Translations under genes and position numbers: made by a program
Notes under the pieces: generated by a model
What the model saw: only the letters and a program-made list of their open reading frames with translations
What the model was told of the DNA's origin: nothing
The model's database searches: none
From: Caldichromatium japonicum
GTDB taxonomy: Bacteria; Pseudomonadota; Gammaproteobacteria; Chromatiales; Chromatiaceae
Direction: 5' to 3'
NCBI RefSeq assembly: GCF_011290485.1
Contig: NZ_CP048029.1
Span: 1,719,155-1,783,154 of the forward strand
Length of the DNA: 64,000 nt
In this document: positions 46,777 to 55,574 of the stretch, piece by piece
How the letters are laid out: each line of letters begins with the position of its first letter
How positions within the stretch are numbered: position 1 is the first letter of the stretch

Positions 46777-48041
46777 ATGAGACCCTCCTTGCCCCCGAAG
46801 ACCTGGGTCCGTCCAAGGGCCTGGATGCGATCGCCCTGTTGAGTAGCGAGGAGAGATTACAGGGACGGCCCAAGCTCTGTAGTGACTGCGGGCTATGCGA
46901 CAGCGGCCTCAAGGCAAAGATGTCTTCGGCCTGCATCTTTGTACGCAACCAAACCGAGGCCATCGAACAACGGCTGTATGGGCGCACCGCCCAGGTAAAG
47001 GACGAGCTGCGCTTTGGGATCTATCGCGCCCAGTATGCCGCGCGTTGCCTTCGGCCCCATCCCAAGGCCCAGTGGAGCGGGATCGTCACCCGGCTGGCAG
47101 CGCGCCTCCTCGAACAAGACCAGGTGGAGGCGGTGATCACGACGGGCGCAGCCCCAGGGACGCGCTTCAAGGCCGAGCCGGCGCTTGCGCGCTTCCCCGA
47201 AGAGGTATTGGCGACTGCGGGGAACAAGCCTTGTCTCTCGCCCAATCTGCGCCTCCTCGATCAGGTGCGCGACCAGGGGATCAAGCGCCTGGCCTTCATC
47301 GGCACGAGCTGTCAGGTGCACATGCTGCGCGCGCTCGAGCCTGAGCTTGGCTTGGAGCGGCTCTATGTCATCGGGATTCCTTGCAGCGATAATGTCACCT
47401 ATCCAGACCTGGAATATTTCTTGACCCAGATCTCGCGCTCGCCCCAAACCGTAGTGCACTATGAGTTCATGCAGGACTTTAGGCTGTGGCTGCGCCATGA
47501 GGACGGCTCGAGCGAGCGGGTCAATTTCATCGATTTCCCGATGGATAGGCTGCATGGGATCTTCCCCTCTGCCTGTCTGTCCTGTTTCGACTATGCCAAT
47601 CGCTTAAGCGATCTCACCATCGGCTATATGGGCGCGCCGCTCGGCTGGCAGTGGGTCCTGGTGCGCACTGAAATCGGCGAGTCGCTCTTCGAGCTGATCC
47701 GGCCCGCGCTCGAGTTCGGCGAATTGACCTCCAGCGGGGATCGCACGCGCGCCATGCCGCGCTATATCCAGGGGCTCACCCGCCCGCCGGGTGCCAAGCG
47801 CCCGCCCTTCCTGGTGCGCAAGCTGGTCGCTTATCTACAGCGCACGCGCGGCTCCAAGGGTCTTGAGTTTGCGCGCGCCATCATCGAGATGAAACTCTTG
47901 CGCAACCTCAACTATGTGCGCAGCAAGTTCCCGCGCTTCGAGGCGCGGGTCGTGCCCGAGCATGTCTATCAAACGCTTGCACCCTATGCCGAGACCTATC
48001 AAACGGTCTTCGGGCGTCCCTTGAGGCCGCCGGTGATATAG
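46773..48041 (+). CDS. bciB: BciB-like 3,8-divinyl (proto)chlorophyllide 8-vinyl reductase
   Basis: Protein of 422 residues in the F420-hydrogenase/dehydrogenase beta-subunit family (Fe-S flavoprotein). CSDCGLC near residue 36 and SACIF supply cluster ligands, and the central FPSACLSCFDYANRLSDLTIGYMGAP matches the form found in BciB, the ferredoxin-dependent enzyme that reduces the C8 vinyl of divinyl chlorophyllide. Position next to bchID supports a pigment role. Other members of the same family reduce F420 or act in archaea; those fit the context less well. Confidence 0.8.
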   Translation: MNETLLAPEDLGPSKGLDAIALLSSEERLQGRPKLCSDCGLCDSGLKAKMSSACIFVRNQTEAIEQRLYGRTAQVKDELRFGIYRAQYAARCLRPHPKAQWSGIVTRLAARLLEQDQVEAVITTGAAPGTRFKAEPALARFPEEVLATAGNKPCLSPNLRLLDQVRDQGIKRLAFIGTSCQVHMLRALEPELGLERLYVIGIPCSDNVTYPDLEYFLTQISRSPQTVVHYEFMQDFRLWLRHEDGSSERVNFIDFPMDRLHGIFPSACLSCFDYANRLSDLTIGYMGAPLGWQWVLVRTEIGESLFELIRPALEFGELTSSGDRTRAMPRYIQGLTRPPGAKRPPFLVRKLVAYLQRTRGSKGLEFARAIIEMKLLRNLNYVRSKFPRFEARVVPEHVYQTLAPYAETYQTVFGRPLRPPVI

Positions 48042-48046
48042 GCTTA

Positions 48047-48073
48047 AGCGCCCCCCAGCAAGAGAGGGGCGCT
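48047..48073. terminator. Stem-loop between convergent bciB and htpX
   Basis: Perfect 8-bp stem AGCGCCCC/GGGGCGCT with an 11-nt loop, 6 bp after the bciB stop and 20 bp from the htpX stop. It can act on both transcripts; no clear T-run. Confidence 0.55.
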
Positions 48074-48092
48074 CGTCAGCGGCATGCCCCCA

Positions 48093-48983
48093 TCATGCAT
48101 CCTGACGGGCCTCGAGCGCCGCAATACGTTTTTCAAGGGGCGGGTGGCTGCGGAAGAGCGCCAGCAGCCCCTCGCCGACCCGCCCCGAGATGCCAAAGGC
48201 GGCAAACTCAGCGGATGGCAGATCCTGTGGCTCATAGACGCGTTGCAAGGCCCGCAGCGCCGCGATCATCTGATGACGGCTGGTTAGGGCCGCGCCGCCC
48301 GCGTCGGCGCGATATTCGCGGTAGCGGGAAAACCACATTACGATCATCGTAGCCAAGATCGAGAGCATGACCTCAGCGACGATCGATGCCAAGAAATACC
48401 CTGGGCCATAGCCCCGCTCGTTCTTGAGGAGCACCCGATCGACGATGATGCCCACGATCCGCGACAAAAAGACCACAAAGGTATTGACCACCCCCTGGAT
48501 CAGCGCCAGGGTCACCATGTCGCCATTGGCGACATGGCTGATCTCATGCCCAAGGACCGCCTCGACCTCATCCTCGCGCATGTGATTCAGCAAGCCAGTG
48601 CTGACCGCAACCAGGGCCGCATCGCGATTCCAGCCGGTAGCGAAGGCATTGGGTTCAGGCGAATCGAAGATCCCGACCTCGGGCATCCCGATCCCCGCCT
48701 GCTCGGCCTGACGGGCCACGGTCTCGACCAGCCAGTGCTCAGCGGGTGTGGAGGGGTGCTCGATGATATAGACCCCCATCCCTTGTTTGGCAAGGGTCTT
48801 GGACAGGAATAACGAGACGAGCGAGCCGCTAAAGCCGATCACCGCCGCCATGATAAGCAGCGTGCCCATATCGATGCCGCCGGATTGCAAGAGCAGGTCA
48901 TCGATCCCGAGCAGACGGAAGACGATGCTGATGACCACCAGGACCGCAGCATTGGTCGCGAGATAAAGCAGGATGCGCAGCAT
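48093..48983 (-). CDS. htpX: Membrane zinc protease HtpX
   Basis: Inner-membrane M48 protease in envelope quality control. Two N-terminal membrane segments (ILLYLATNAAVLVVISIVF and LLIMAAVIGFSGSLVSLFL) are followed by the zinc motif HEISH with preceding AVLGH, two further membrane segments and the third zinc ligand Glu in YREYRADAGGA. ATG 48983 begins LRILLYLATN, the usual start; an earlier in-frame start (49022) adds 13 residues with no counterpart. Length 296 is normal. Confidence 0.95.
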   Translation of the reverse strand: MLRILLYLATNAAVLVVISIVFRLLGIDDLLLQSGGIDMGTLLIMAAVIGFSGSLVSLFLSKTLAKQGMGVYIIEHPSTPAEHWLVETVARQAEQAGIGMPEVGIFDSPEPNAFATGWNRDAALVAVSTGLLNHMREDEVEAVLGHEISHVANGDMVTLALIQGVVNTFVVFLSRIVGIIVDRVLLKNERGYGPGYFLASIVAEVMLSILATMIVMWFSRYREYRADAGGAALTSRHQMIAALRALQRVYEPQDLPSAEFAAFGISGRVGEGLLALFRSHPPLEKRIAALEARQDA

Positions 48984-49575
48984 AGGATGACCTCGTCGCA
49001 AGCGTTTACAACCGACCACCAAGCGCTAGGTTAGGCCCACAATGCCCAACGACTTAGGGCCTACTAGTGCCGGTAACCTCCAGACGATGCGTGATTGCTA
49101 TTATCGACTGGCTAGCAATACAGAGGCTAGCCAGGGTGTCAGCCTCATCCATCTCCGCGACCCCTGGCCGGGCAATCTCTGCGGGTCGGCACTGCCCAGA
49201 GCTTCCCTCTATCCCAAGGGCCGAAAGCCAGCCCTTTCGCGAGTTACAGGCCCAGGATCAGTATGCAGTATGTCGAGGTAAGCAGATCACGGGTCTGGTC
49301 CGCCCCCATGACTGAAACGACCGCTGGCCGCATACCAGCGGCGATGGCAGGTAGCGGATTTGCCTGGACTCCGCCCCGCGTGAGCGGGGATAGCCGGCTC
49401 AGCTCATCTTGATCGCTCCCAGGCAGCGCAGCATGCAAGTGATGGCGTTGCATCTCGGCCCTTACCTGGCGGCGGTCGTCCGCTGACTTTCCCCTCGAGG
49501 CGACGGATAAATACTTCGAGCCCACCTCACCTTGCGGCTCCCGCGGCCTCAGGTTCAGCGGCCATCAAAAAAGAC
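48984..49575. other. Gene-free gap between htpX and the tRNA cluster
   Basis: About 590 bp with no supported gene. Open frames here lack ribosome sites and family motifs. One hairpin (49374-49389, CCCCGC-GTGA-GCGGGG) resembles a type I-E CRISPR repeat core but occurs once only. The base composition is less GC-biased than the flanks, which is usual for a decayed region. I cannot name a source gene. Confidence 0.5.
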
Positions 49576-49604
49576 TAGACAAGCCGCCATCGGGCCATTA
49601 ACAT
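49576..49604 (+). promoter_or_regulatory. Likely promoter of the tRNA cluster
   Basis: TAGACA (49576-49581) and TAACAT (49599-49604) are 17 bp apart, and the -10 box ends 17 bp before the first tRNA. Both hexamers match four or five positions of the sigma-70 consensus. Confidence 0.6.
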
Positions 49605-49621
49605 TCGCGCTCTCAACGCAC

Positions 49622-49697
49622 GGGGCCATAGCTCAGTTGGGAGAGCGCAACACTGGCAGTGTTGAGGTCGGCGGTTCGACCCCGCCTGGCTCCACCA
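49622..49697 (+). tRNA. tRNA-Ala (GGC)
   Basis: 76 nt with encoded CCA. The seven-bp acceptor stem GGGGCCA/TGGCTCC (with a G-T pair), standard D arm, anticodon loop CTGGCAG with GGC, and T arm GGTTCGACC are all present. Confidence 0.96.
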
Positions 49698-49743
49698 ATC
49701 CTCAGACCGGGCACCCGGCCAGGTCTTACATAACCAGGTTCCC

Positions 49744-49819
49744 GTCCCCATCGTCTAGTGGCCTAGGACACCGCCCTTTCACGGCGGTAACCGGGGTTCG
49801 AACCCCCGTGGGGACGCCA
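49744..49819 (+). tRNA. tRNA-Glu (TTC)
   Basis: 76 nt with encoded CCA, 46 bp after tRNA-Ala. Acceptor stem GTCCCCA/TGGGGAC, anticodon TTC in CCTTTCACGG, T loop GTTCGAA. In phototrophs charged Glu-tRNA also feeds tetrapyrrole synthesis by the C5 route, an established use of this tRNA. Confidence 0.97.
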
Positions 49820-49826
49820 ACTTTTA

Positions 49827-49903
49827 GGCTACGTAGCTCAGCCGGTTAGAGCATCGCACTCATAATGCGGGGGTCCCCAGTTCGAGTCTGGGCGTAGCCA
49901 CCA
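49827..49903 (+). tRNA. tRNA-Met elongator (CAT)
   Basis: 77 nt with encoded CCA, 7 bp after tRNA-Glu. Acceptor stem GGCTACG/CGTAGCC and loop ACTCATAATG match E. coli elongator Met. A CAT-anticodon Ile2 tRNA (lysidine-modified) is less likely because the acceptor and anticodon stems match the Met type. Confidence 0.92.
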
Positions 49904-50195
49904 TCCTTTCTACGCTGCGCAGGCAGTACGCAATCCGCCTCCAACCCTTTTTCCATCTCTAGCCCTTTATCCCAGGGGTGTGCCCACTGAGTCAGCTGGG
50001 ACGCGTCTGGCGCAACGTCTGGCGCAAGCACTGAGGTCTTGCTCTTGTGCCTCGGTGGTCTGTCTGGTGAGGGAAATCCCTGACCAAGGGGCGTGACGTA
50101 ACAACGCTGTCACCCAAGCGCTAATCATCCTGTCATTTGACCCCGAGACCAGCCGCTGCTAGAAACAGCCCTTCCCAGGTCTAGGGTCGATCCTC
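49904..50195. other. Gap between tRNA cluster and lnt
   Basis: About 290 bp with no gene. It contains a perfect 12-bp tandem repeat CGTCTGGCGCAA twice (50004-50027) and a near-perfect palindrome TGGTGAGGGA/TCCCTGACCA (50065-50086, 2-bp centre, one mismatch), which could be an operator for lnt. Nothing else is recognised. Confidence 0.5.
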
Positions 50196-51728
50196 ATGCT
50201 GCCGTCGCTTCCAGCGATCTTTGCGCGCCTTCCTCTGTCAGTGCTTGCTCTCGGTGCAGGTGGCCTTGCGGTCTTGGGCTTTGCCCCCTTCGGTCTCTTT
50301 CCGCTCGCCGTCATCGCCTGTGCCCTGTTTTATCAGTCTCTCAGCGATGCCACCCCGCGCACTGCTCTCTGGCGCGGCTGGCTGTTTGGGGTCGGGCTAT
50401 TCGGTTTCGGGACCTTTTGGATTCGGATCAGCCTGAATGAGTTCGGCAACATGGATGCCTGGGTGGCCCATCTGCTGACTGCACTCTTCGTCGCCTTCTT
50501 GGCGCTCTTTTATGGGGCGGTCGGCTGGCTGGTCCGCCGGCTGGATCAAGGTCATCCGAGCTGGACAGCGCCCTTGCTCTTGCTGCCGGGCATCTGGGTC
50601 TTGGGCGAATGGGTGCGCAGTTGGCTATTCACCGGTTTCCCTTGGCTCTCACTGGGCTACAGCCAGATCGACGGTCCCTTGGCAGGCTATGCACCGATCC
50701 TGGGCGTCTATGGGGTGAGCCTGCTGGTCGCGCTTTCGGGTGGATTGCTGTGGGGGATGGCCGCTTGGCGGGGCCGAGCACCCAACTTTGCCCTGATCGC
50801 CCTGGCGGCCCTTTGGCTCTGCGCTGCGGGGTTGAAGGCGAGCGAATGGACGCATCCCTCGGGTCGGCCGCTTCGGGCGAGCGTGCTCCAGGCCAATATC
50901 CCGCAGGCGGTGAAATGGGATGCCGAGGCGCGGCTGATGATCGCCGAGGTCTATGTGGATATGACCCTGGAGTATCTGGATGCGGACTTCATCGTCTGGC
51001 CCGAGACCGCCCTACCCGATTTCCTCCATCAGGTCCGCGAACCTCTGATCGACCCCCTGGCCGAGCGCGCGCAGCGCGAAGGGACCGAGATCGTACTGGG
51101 GATTCCGGTCATGGACCTCGAGAGCGGGCGCTATTTCAACGGGCTCTTGGCGATCGGCAGCCGGGAATCGCTCTATACCAAGCGCCACCTGGTGCCCTTC
51201 GGTGAGTTTACACCCTTGAAGTCTTGGCTCGGGCCGCTCGCCGAACTCTTTGCCGTGCCAATGTCCGACTTCAGCCCAGGCGCGGGCCGACCCCTGTTAC
51301 AGGTGGGCCCGCATCGGGTCGGCGCCTCGATCTGTTATGAGGATGCCTTCCCCACCGAGCTGATCGAGTCCCTGCCCGAGGCGGCCTATCTTATCAATGT
51401 CAGCAATGATGCCTGGTTCGGTGACTCGCTTGCACCGCATCAGCACCTGGAGATCGCGCGCATGCGGGCGCTGGAGACCGGGCGGTTTTTGGTGCGGGCC
51501 ACCAATACAGGGATCTCGGCGATCATCGATCACCGCGGACGCTTGGTCGCTTGGCTGCCCCTTTTTGTGCGCGGGGCGATCACCGCCGAGGTCCAGCCGC
51601 GCGAGGGCCTGACCCCTTTTGCCCGCCTTGGAAATGCGCCAGCGATCGGCCTGGGAGCCGCCCTGATCCTGTTGGGGATCGGCCTCGCTCGGTGGAGATA
51701 CGACCCGAGCCCGCCGCTGCGCACTTGA
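50196..51728 (+). CDS. lnt: Apolipoprotein N-acyltransferase
   Basis: Inner-membrane enzyme adding the third acyl chain to lipoproteins. The first 210 residues form six or more membrane segments (GGLAVLGFAPFGLFPLAVI ... GTFWIRISLNEFG). The periplasmic nitrilase-like domain follows with the catalytic Glu in VWPETALPDF, Lys region near YTKRHLVPFGEF and nucleophile Cys in GASICYEDAFP; then NVSNDAWFGDS. A last membrane segment ends the 510-residue protein. Confidence 0.96.
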   Translation: MLPSLPAIFARLPLSVLALGAGGLAVLGFAPFGLFPLAVIACALFYQSLSDATPRTALWRGWLFGVGLFGFGTFWIRISLNEFGNMDAWVAHLLTALFVAFLALFYGAVGWLVRRLDQGHPSWTAPLLLLPGIWVLGEWVRSWLFTGFPWLSLGYSQIDGPLAGYAPILGVYGVSLLVALSGGLLWGMAAWRGRAPNFALIALAALWLCAAGLKASEWTHPSGRPLRASVLQANIPQAVKWDAEARLMIAEVYVDMTLEYLDADFIVWPETALPDFLHQVREPLIDPLAERAQREGTEIVLGIPVMDLESGRYFNGLLAIGSRESLYTKRHLVPFGEFTPLKSWLGPLAELFAVPMSDFSPGAGRPLLQVGPHRVGASICYEDAFPTELIESLPEAAYLINVSNDAWFGDSLAPHQHLEIARMRALETGRFLVRATNTGISAIIDHRGRLVAWLPLFVRGAITAEVQPREGLTPFARLGNAPAIGLGAALILLGIGLARWRYDPSPPLRT

Positions 51729-51742
51729 ACTCGGGAAGCCGG

Positions 51743-51765
51743 CAGGGTGCGCAGTACACACCCTA
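51743..51765. repeat. REP-like palindrome, copy 1
   Basis: CAGGGTGCGCAGTACACACCCTA, an imperfect palindrome in the 34-bp gap between convergent lnt and orn. A close relative occurs at 54200-54222. Possibly a bidirectional terminator. Confidence 0.45.
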
Positions 51766-52302
51766 TTTGAACAGATGGGCGCGATAATGCCGCAGCTCGG
51801 CGATCGATTCGCGGATGTCATCGAGCGCCAGGTGTCTGGATTGTTTCTTAAAGCCATTGGCCACTTCGGGTGCCCAGCGCTGGGCGAGGATCTTGAGTGT
51901 GCTCACGTCCAGGTTGCGATAATGGCAATAGGCCTCCAGACGCGGCATCCAGCGCGCCAAGAACCGCCGGTCCTGACAGATGCTATTGCCGCACAGGGGC
52001 GAGGCGCCGGCGGGGACATGATTGGCGATAAACTCCAGGGTCATCGCCTCGGCCTCGGGCTCGTGATAGGGGCTTTGACGCACGCGCTCTAAGAGACCGG
52101 AAGCGCCATGCTGGTTGCGGTTCCAGTCGTCCATGGCATTTAAGATCTCATCGTCCTGATGGACGGCGATGACCGGTCCCTCGGCGATGACCTCGAGCTG
52201 GCTGTCAGTGATCAGGGTGGCGATCTCGAGGATCCGGTCGCGCTCGGGGTCGAGGCCAGTCATCTCCAGGTCGATCCAGATGAGGTTATGTTCGCTGTGC
52301 AT
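51763..52302 (-). CDS. orn: Oligoribonuclease
   Basis: 3'-to-5' exoribonuclease that degrades short RNA, including the pGpG left from c-di-GMP hydrolysis. The 179 residues have the DEDDh order: [19 protein letters not shown]-type strand, and [33 protein letters not shown] with later YHRALDDI-like [14 protein letters not shown]. It complements the EAL protein at 5.4 kb in c-di-GMP turnover, a known pathway link, though the genes are far apart. Confidence 0.95.
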   Translation of the reverse strand: MHSEHNLIWIDLEMTGLDPERDRILEIATLITDSQLEVIAEGPVIAVHQDDEILNAMDDWNRNQHGASGLLERVRQSPYHEPEAEAMTLEFIANHVPAGASPLCGNSICQDRRFLARWMPRLEAYCHYRNLDVSTLKILAQRWAPEVANGFKKQSRHLALDDIRESIAELRHYRAHLFK

Positions 52303-52553
52303 GTCTCTGGGTCAGGATTCTCGGGTGATTTTGAGAATGACGCCCTCGGGCGCCGAGTCATTGGTACACACAAGGCCAGTATAACGCTGCGTGCCCACCT
52401 CACCTCTTGGGCCGACTGGATCGCCTTGCGGATGACATCTCAGCGAGCAGACGATTGGTCGCCTTGGCGCCAACGCCCCTCCCCTATTGCTGATCCTTGA
52501 GTCTAAGGCCTTGATCATTGTGAATTGGCGAAGATAGAAAGAGTCGATCATCG

Positions 52554-53308
52554 ATGATGCACCTGATGAGGTTTTTGCTCTCTTCCGCGATCCTGCTGGG
52601 CGCCGCCTGGGTGCAGGCTGAACCCCTGACCGTCGCCGCTGCCGCCGATCTCAAATATGCGATGGATGAGATCGTCGCCGCCTTCAAACAAGAACACCCC
52701 GGGGCCGAGGTCGAGGTCGTCTATGGTTCGTCCGGCAAGTTTTATCACCAGATCGAACAGGGCGCGCCTTATGACCTGTTTTTCTCTGCAGACATCAGCT
52801 TTCCTCGTCTACTCGCCGAGAAAGGCCATGCCGCCTCTGAGGTCCGACCCTATGCCATCGGACGCATCGTGCTCTGGAGCCCAAACCTGGATGCGAGCCG
52901 CATGCGGCTTCAGGATCTACTCGACCCGGCGATTAAGCGCATCGCCATCGCCAATCCCAAGCATGCGCCCTATGGGAAGCGCGCCGAGGAGGCACTTAAG
53001 GCCAGCAACCTGTGGGAGCAGGTCTAGCCCAAGCTAGTCTATGGCGAGAACATCGCCCAGACCGCCCAGTTTGTGCAAAGCGGTAATGCCCAGATCGGGA
53101 TCATCGCCCCGAGCTGGCTAGCAAGGGTGGCTATTGGCTGATCCCCGCCGAGCTCCATGAGCCCCTGGAACAGGGCTTCATCATCACCCAACGCGGGGGG
53201 AAACATCCGCTAGCAAAGGTATTTGCCGACTTTATGGGCTGGGCAGAGGCACGCCGGATCATGACCCATTATGGGTTCGTGCTGCCCGGCGAGTCGGTAA
53301 CGCCCTGA
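52554..53308 (+). pseudogene. modA: Molybdate ABC transporter binding protein ModA, decayed
   Basis: A signal peptide (MRFLLSSAILLGAAWVQA) and the opening EPLTVAAAADLKYAMDEIV, VYGSSGKFYHQIEQGAPYDLFFSAD are typical ModA. At 53025-53027 TAG stands where the family has Gln or another residue (WEQV-stop-PKLVYGENIAQTAQFV). Near 53112 part of the IIALS segment is lost with a frame change; the rest, GGYWLIPAELHEPLEQGFIIT ... YGFVLPGE, follows to TGA at 53308. No modB or modC follows, so molybdate uptake by this locus is gone. Confidence 0.88.
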
Positions 53309-54129
53309 TGTGGCCCCAAGCTCGTCGATCGCAGCGCATCGCCCAGGGCCTTGTAGCCTCTGGGCTCATCGGTACGCTCGGCGGGCTCATCGGTTTGGGG
53401 GGTGCTGAGTTTCGCCTGACAGTGCTGGTCGGCTGGTTCAGGCTACCGACCCTGGAGGCGATCATCTTCAACAAGGCGCTCAGCTTGGTCGTGGTCGCCG
53501 TGGCCTTGGTCGCGCGCTTAAAGACCATCCCCATCGCCCAGACCTTAGGTCATATCGATGTCGTGCTCAATCTCTTGGCCGGTAGCCTCATCGGCGCCTT
53601 TTGGGCCTTGGGCCGCGGATCATGCTATGCGCCTGCCACGCCGCCAGCTTGACCGCATCGTCTTGGTGCTCTTGCTCGGCCTAGCGGTGTTGCTGCTGTC
53701 CGACACTGGCTGGGGATCGCTGCGGGTGGAGCGGCATGGCTCGATGCCAGGCCGCTGCGCCTGATGGTGGGACTCGGGGCTGGTCTCGGGATCGGCATGG
53801 TAGCTGCCCTGCTGGGGGTAGCTGGCGGCGAGCTTCTGATCCCCACCATCGTGTTGCTCTACGGCCTGGACATCAAGGTCGCAAGCAGCCTCTCGTTGGC
53901 GATTAGCCTGCCGACCATGCTGGTCGGGTTTGCCCGCTATACGCGCTCAGATGCCTTTGCGGTCCTGTGCCATGAACGCCTGCTCTTCGGCGCCATGTCC
54001 TTGGGTTCGATCCTCGGTGCCATCCTGGGCGGTTTGATGCTGGGGTTGGTGCCCTCCCGCGTACTCACGACACTCCTCGGTGCGATCCTGCTGATCTTGG
54101 CCTTCAAGACCTTTCAGCATAGCCATTGA
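53308..54129 (+). pseudogene. TauE/SafE-type permease, frameshifted
   Basis: Multi-pass permease related to sulfite/sulfonate exporters. GLIGTLGGLIGLGGAEFRLTVL is the first family repeat, and GLGAGLGIGMVAALLGVAGGELLIPTIVLLYG the second. Between them the frame changes near 53625 (before MRLPRRQLDRIVLVLLLGLAVLL) and near 53735 (before DARPLRLMVGLG). The intact protein would have about 270 residues. It starts exactly at the modA stop (TGATG), a gene pair seen as one decayed operon here. Confidence 0.82.
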
Positions 54130-54439
54130 TGCCGTGATACACCCACAATCATCCTTTGAGACCTGCGGGTACGGCTAACATCGCGGCAAAGAGGGCTTGT
54201 AGGGCGCGCAGTGCGCACCCTAGATTTACGACTTTGCTCAGCTGGTCGAGCAAAACCAATGACCTTATTCCATCTAGAGTTGGCAAAGGTGAGCGGATTG
54301 CCTGTTGCGATGCACGCCTGCGAACTCTTGCCCGATCCATCAAGGGATGCGCCTGGCCGCCGCGCGGCTCATAGCGCAGGCAGGTGCGCATCGATCTCAC
54401 AACCAATGAGGCGAAACGCCCGCGTTCAGAGGAGTACAC
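54130..54439. other. Gap with REP-like palindrome, copy 2
   Basis: 310 bp without a gene. TAGGGCGCGCAGTGCGCACCCTA (54200-54222) is a near-perfect palindrome with one mismatch, related to the copy at 51743. The rest shows no motif until GGAG at about 54431, the ribosome site of the next gene. Confidence 0.5.
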
Positions 54440-55510
54440 ATGGTGATGTCCGACCCGATCCGTCCATTGATCTGGACCCTTGTCCTATGGGCCTCTCTCT
54501 TGGGGCATAGCGTCCTTGCCGCCGACCTGCCTGCCGAAGGGCGAGCAACCGAGCCGACCCCGCCCCCTGCAGGCAAGCTCATCGGCGCCCGCCCCTTTAC
54601 TCACCCCGATTGGTTCAAACAGAGCTTCCTCGACATCGAGGAGGACATCCGAGAGGCGGCCCAAGCCGGCAAGCAGTTGATCCTGTTTTTTGAGATGAAC
54701 AACTGCCCTTATTGTGCCCGCCTGCTCGAAGAGAACTTTAACCGCGAGCCGATCCAGGGGTTCATCCGCGAGCGCTTCGATGTTATTGCACTCGATATCG
54801 ATGGGGACCGTGAGGTCGTGGTGGATGCCGACCAGAGCCTGCCGGAGAAAGAATTCGCCCAGCGCATCGGGGTGCGTTATACCCCGACCCTATTGTTCCT
54901 AAACCCTGAGGGTGAGCCGGTCGCACGGGTCGATGGGTATCGCAGCCCGGCGGATCTTAAACTGGTGCTGGAGTATGTCGCCAATCGCGCCTATGAGCGT
55001 CAGACCCTGGCCGAGTTTATCTCCGCCTCGACCGAGGAGATCTACCGCCTGCGCCCGCATCCGCGTTTTCAGGACCTTCAGGATCTCACCGGCGTCAAGG
55101 ACCGCCCCTTGGCCCTCTTGTTTGAGGATGCCCGCTGTCTGGCCTGCGATGCATTCCACGACGGGCACCTGGCCGATCCAGAGGTCGATGCGGCGCTTGC
55201 GCCCTTCGTCGTGGTCAGGCTCGATGCCCTGGCCGACACCCCGATCACCGCCCCCGATGGCCGCCAGACCACAGCGCGCGAGCTCGCCGAATCGCTCGGG
55301 ATCGATTATCGCCCCGCCTGGGTCCTGTTCGATGAAGGGCGCGAGATCGCGCGCATCGAGAACGAACTCTCGCGCTATCACTTGATCGGCATCCTTGAAT
55401 ATGTCGGCCAGCGTCAGTATCAGCGCTATCCCGACAGCCCCTTCGATTATATCAACGCCAAGACTGCCGAACGTTTAGCGCGGGGCGAGGATGTGCGGAT
55501 CGCCGATTAG
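54440..55510 (+). CDS. Periplasmic protein with two thioredoxin domains (SoxW-like)
   Basis: 356 residues with a signal peptide ending near LGHSVLAA. The first thioredoxin-like domain has FFEMNNCPYCARL (Cys89, Cys92) and the cis-Pro loop RYTPTLLFL; the second has LFEDARCLACDAFH (Cys233, Cys236) and YRPAWVLFD. The first CPYC matches SoxW/DsbD-linked reductants of sulfur-oxidising bacteria. A two-domain arrangement would allow internal electron relay. Its partner is unknown; no sox gene is adjacent. Confidence 0.82.
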   Translation: MVMSDPIRPLIWTLVLWASLLGHSVLAADLPAEGRATEPTPPPAGKLIGARPFTHPDWFKQSFLDIEEDIREAAQAGKQLILFFEMNNCPYCARLLEENFNREPIQGFIRERFDVIALDIDGDREVVVDADQSLPEKEFAQRIGVRYTPTLLFLNPEGEPVARVDGYRSPADLKLVLEYVANRAYERQTLAEFISASTEEIYRLRPHPRFQDLQDLTGVKDRPLALLFEDARCLACDAFHDGHLADPEVDAALAPFVVVRLDALADTPITAPDGRQTTARELAESLGIDYRPAWVLFDEGREIARIENELSRYHLIGILEYVGQRQYQRYPDSPFDYINAKTAERLARGEDVRIAD

Positions 55511-55574
55511 AGACAGTTCCTGTCTGGGGCATGAGTGAGTGCGGCTCAAGCCTCGGTAGGGCATGCCTTGCCCC

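Noticed and set aside
49369..49397. CRISPR array
   Set aside because: A single repeat-like hairpin, with no second copy at 50-70 bp on either side and no cas gene in the window.
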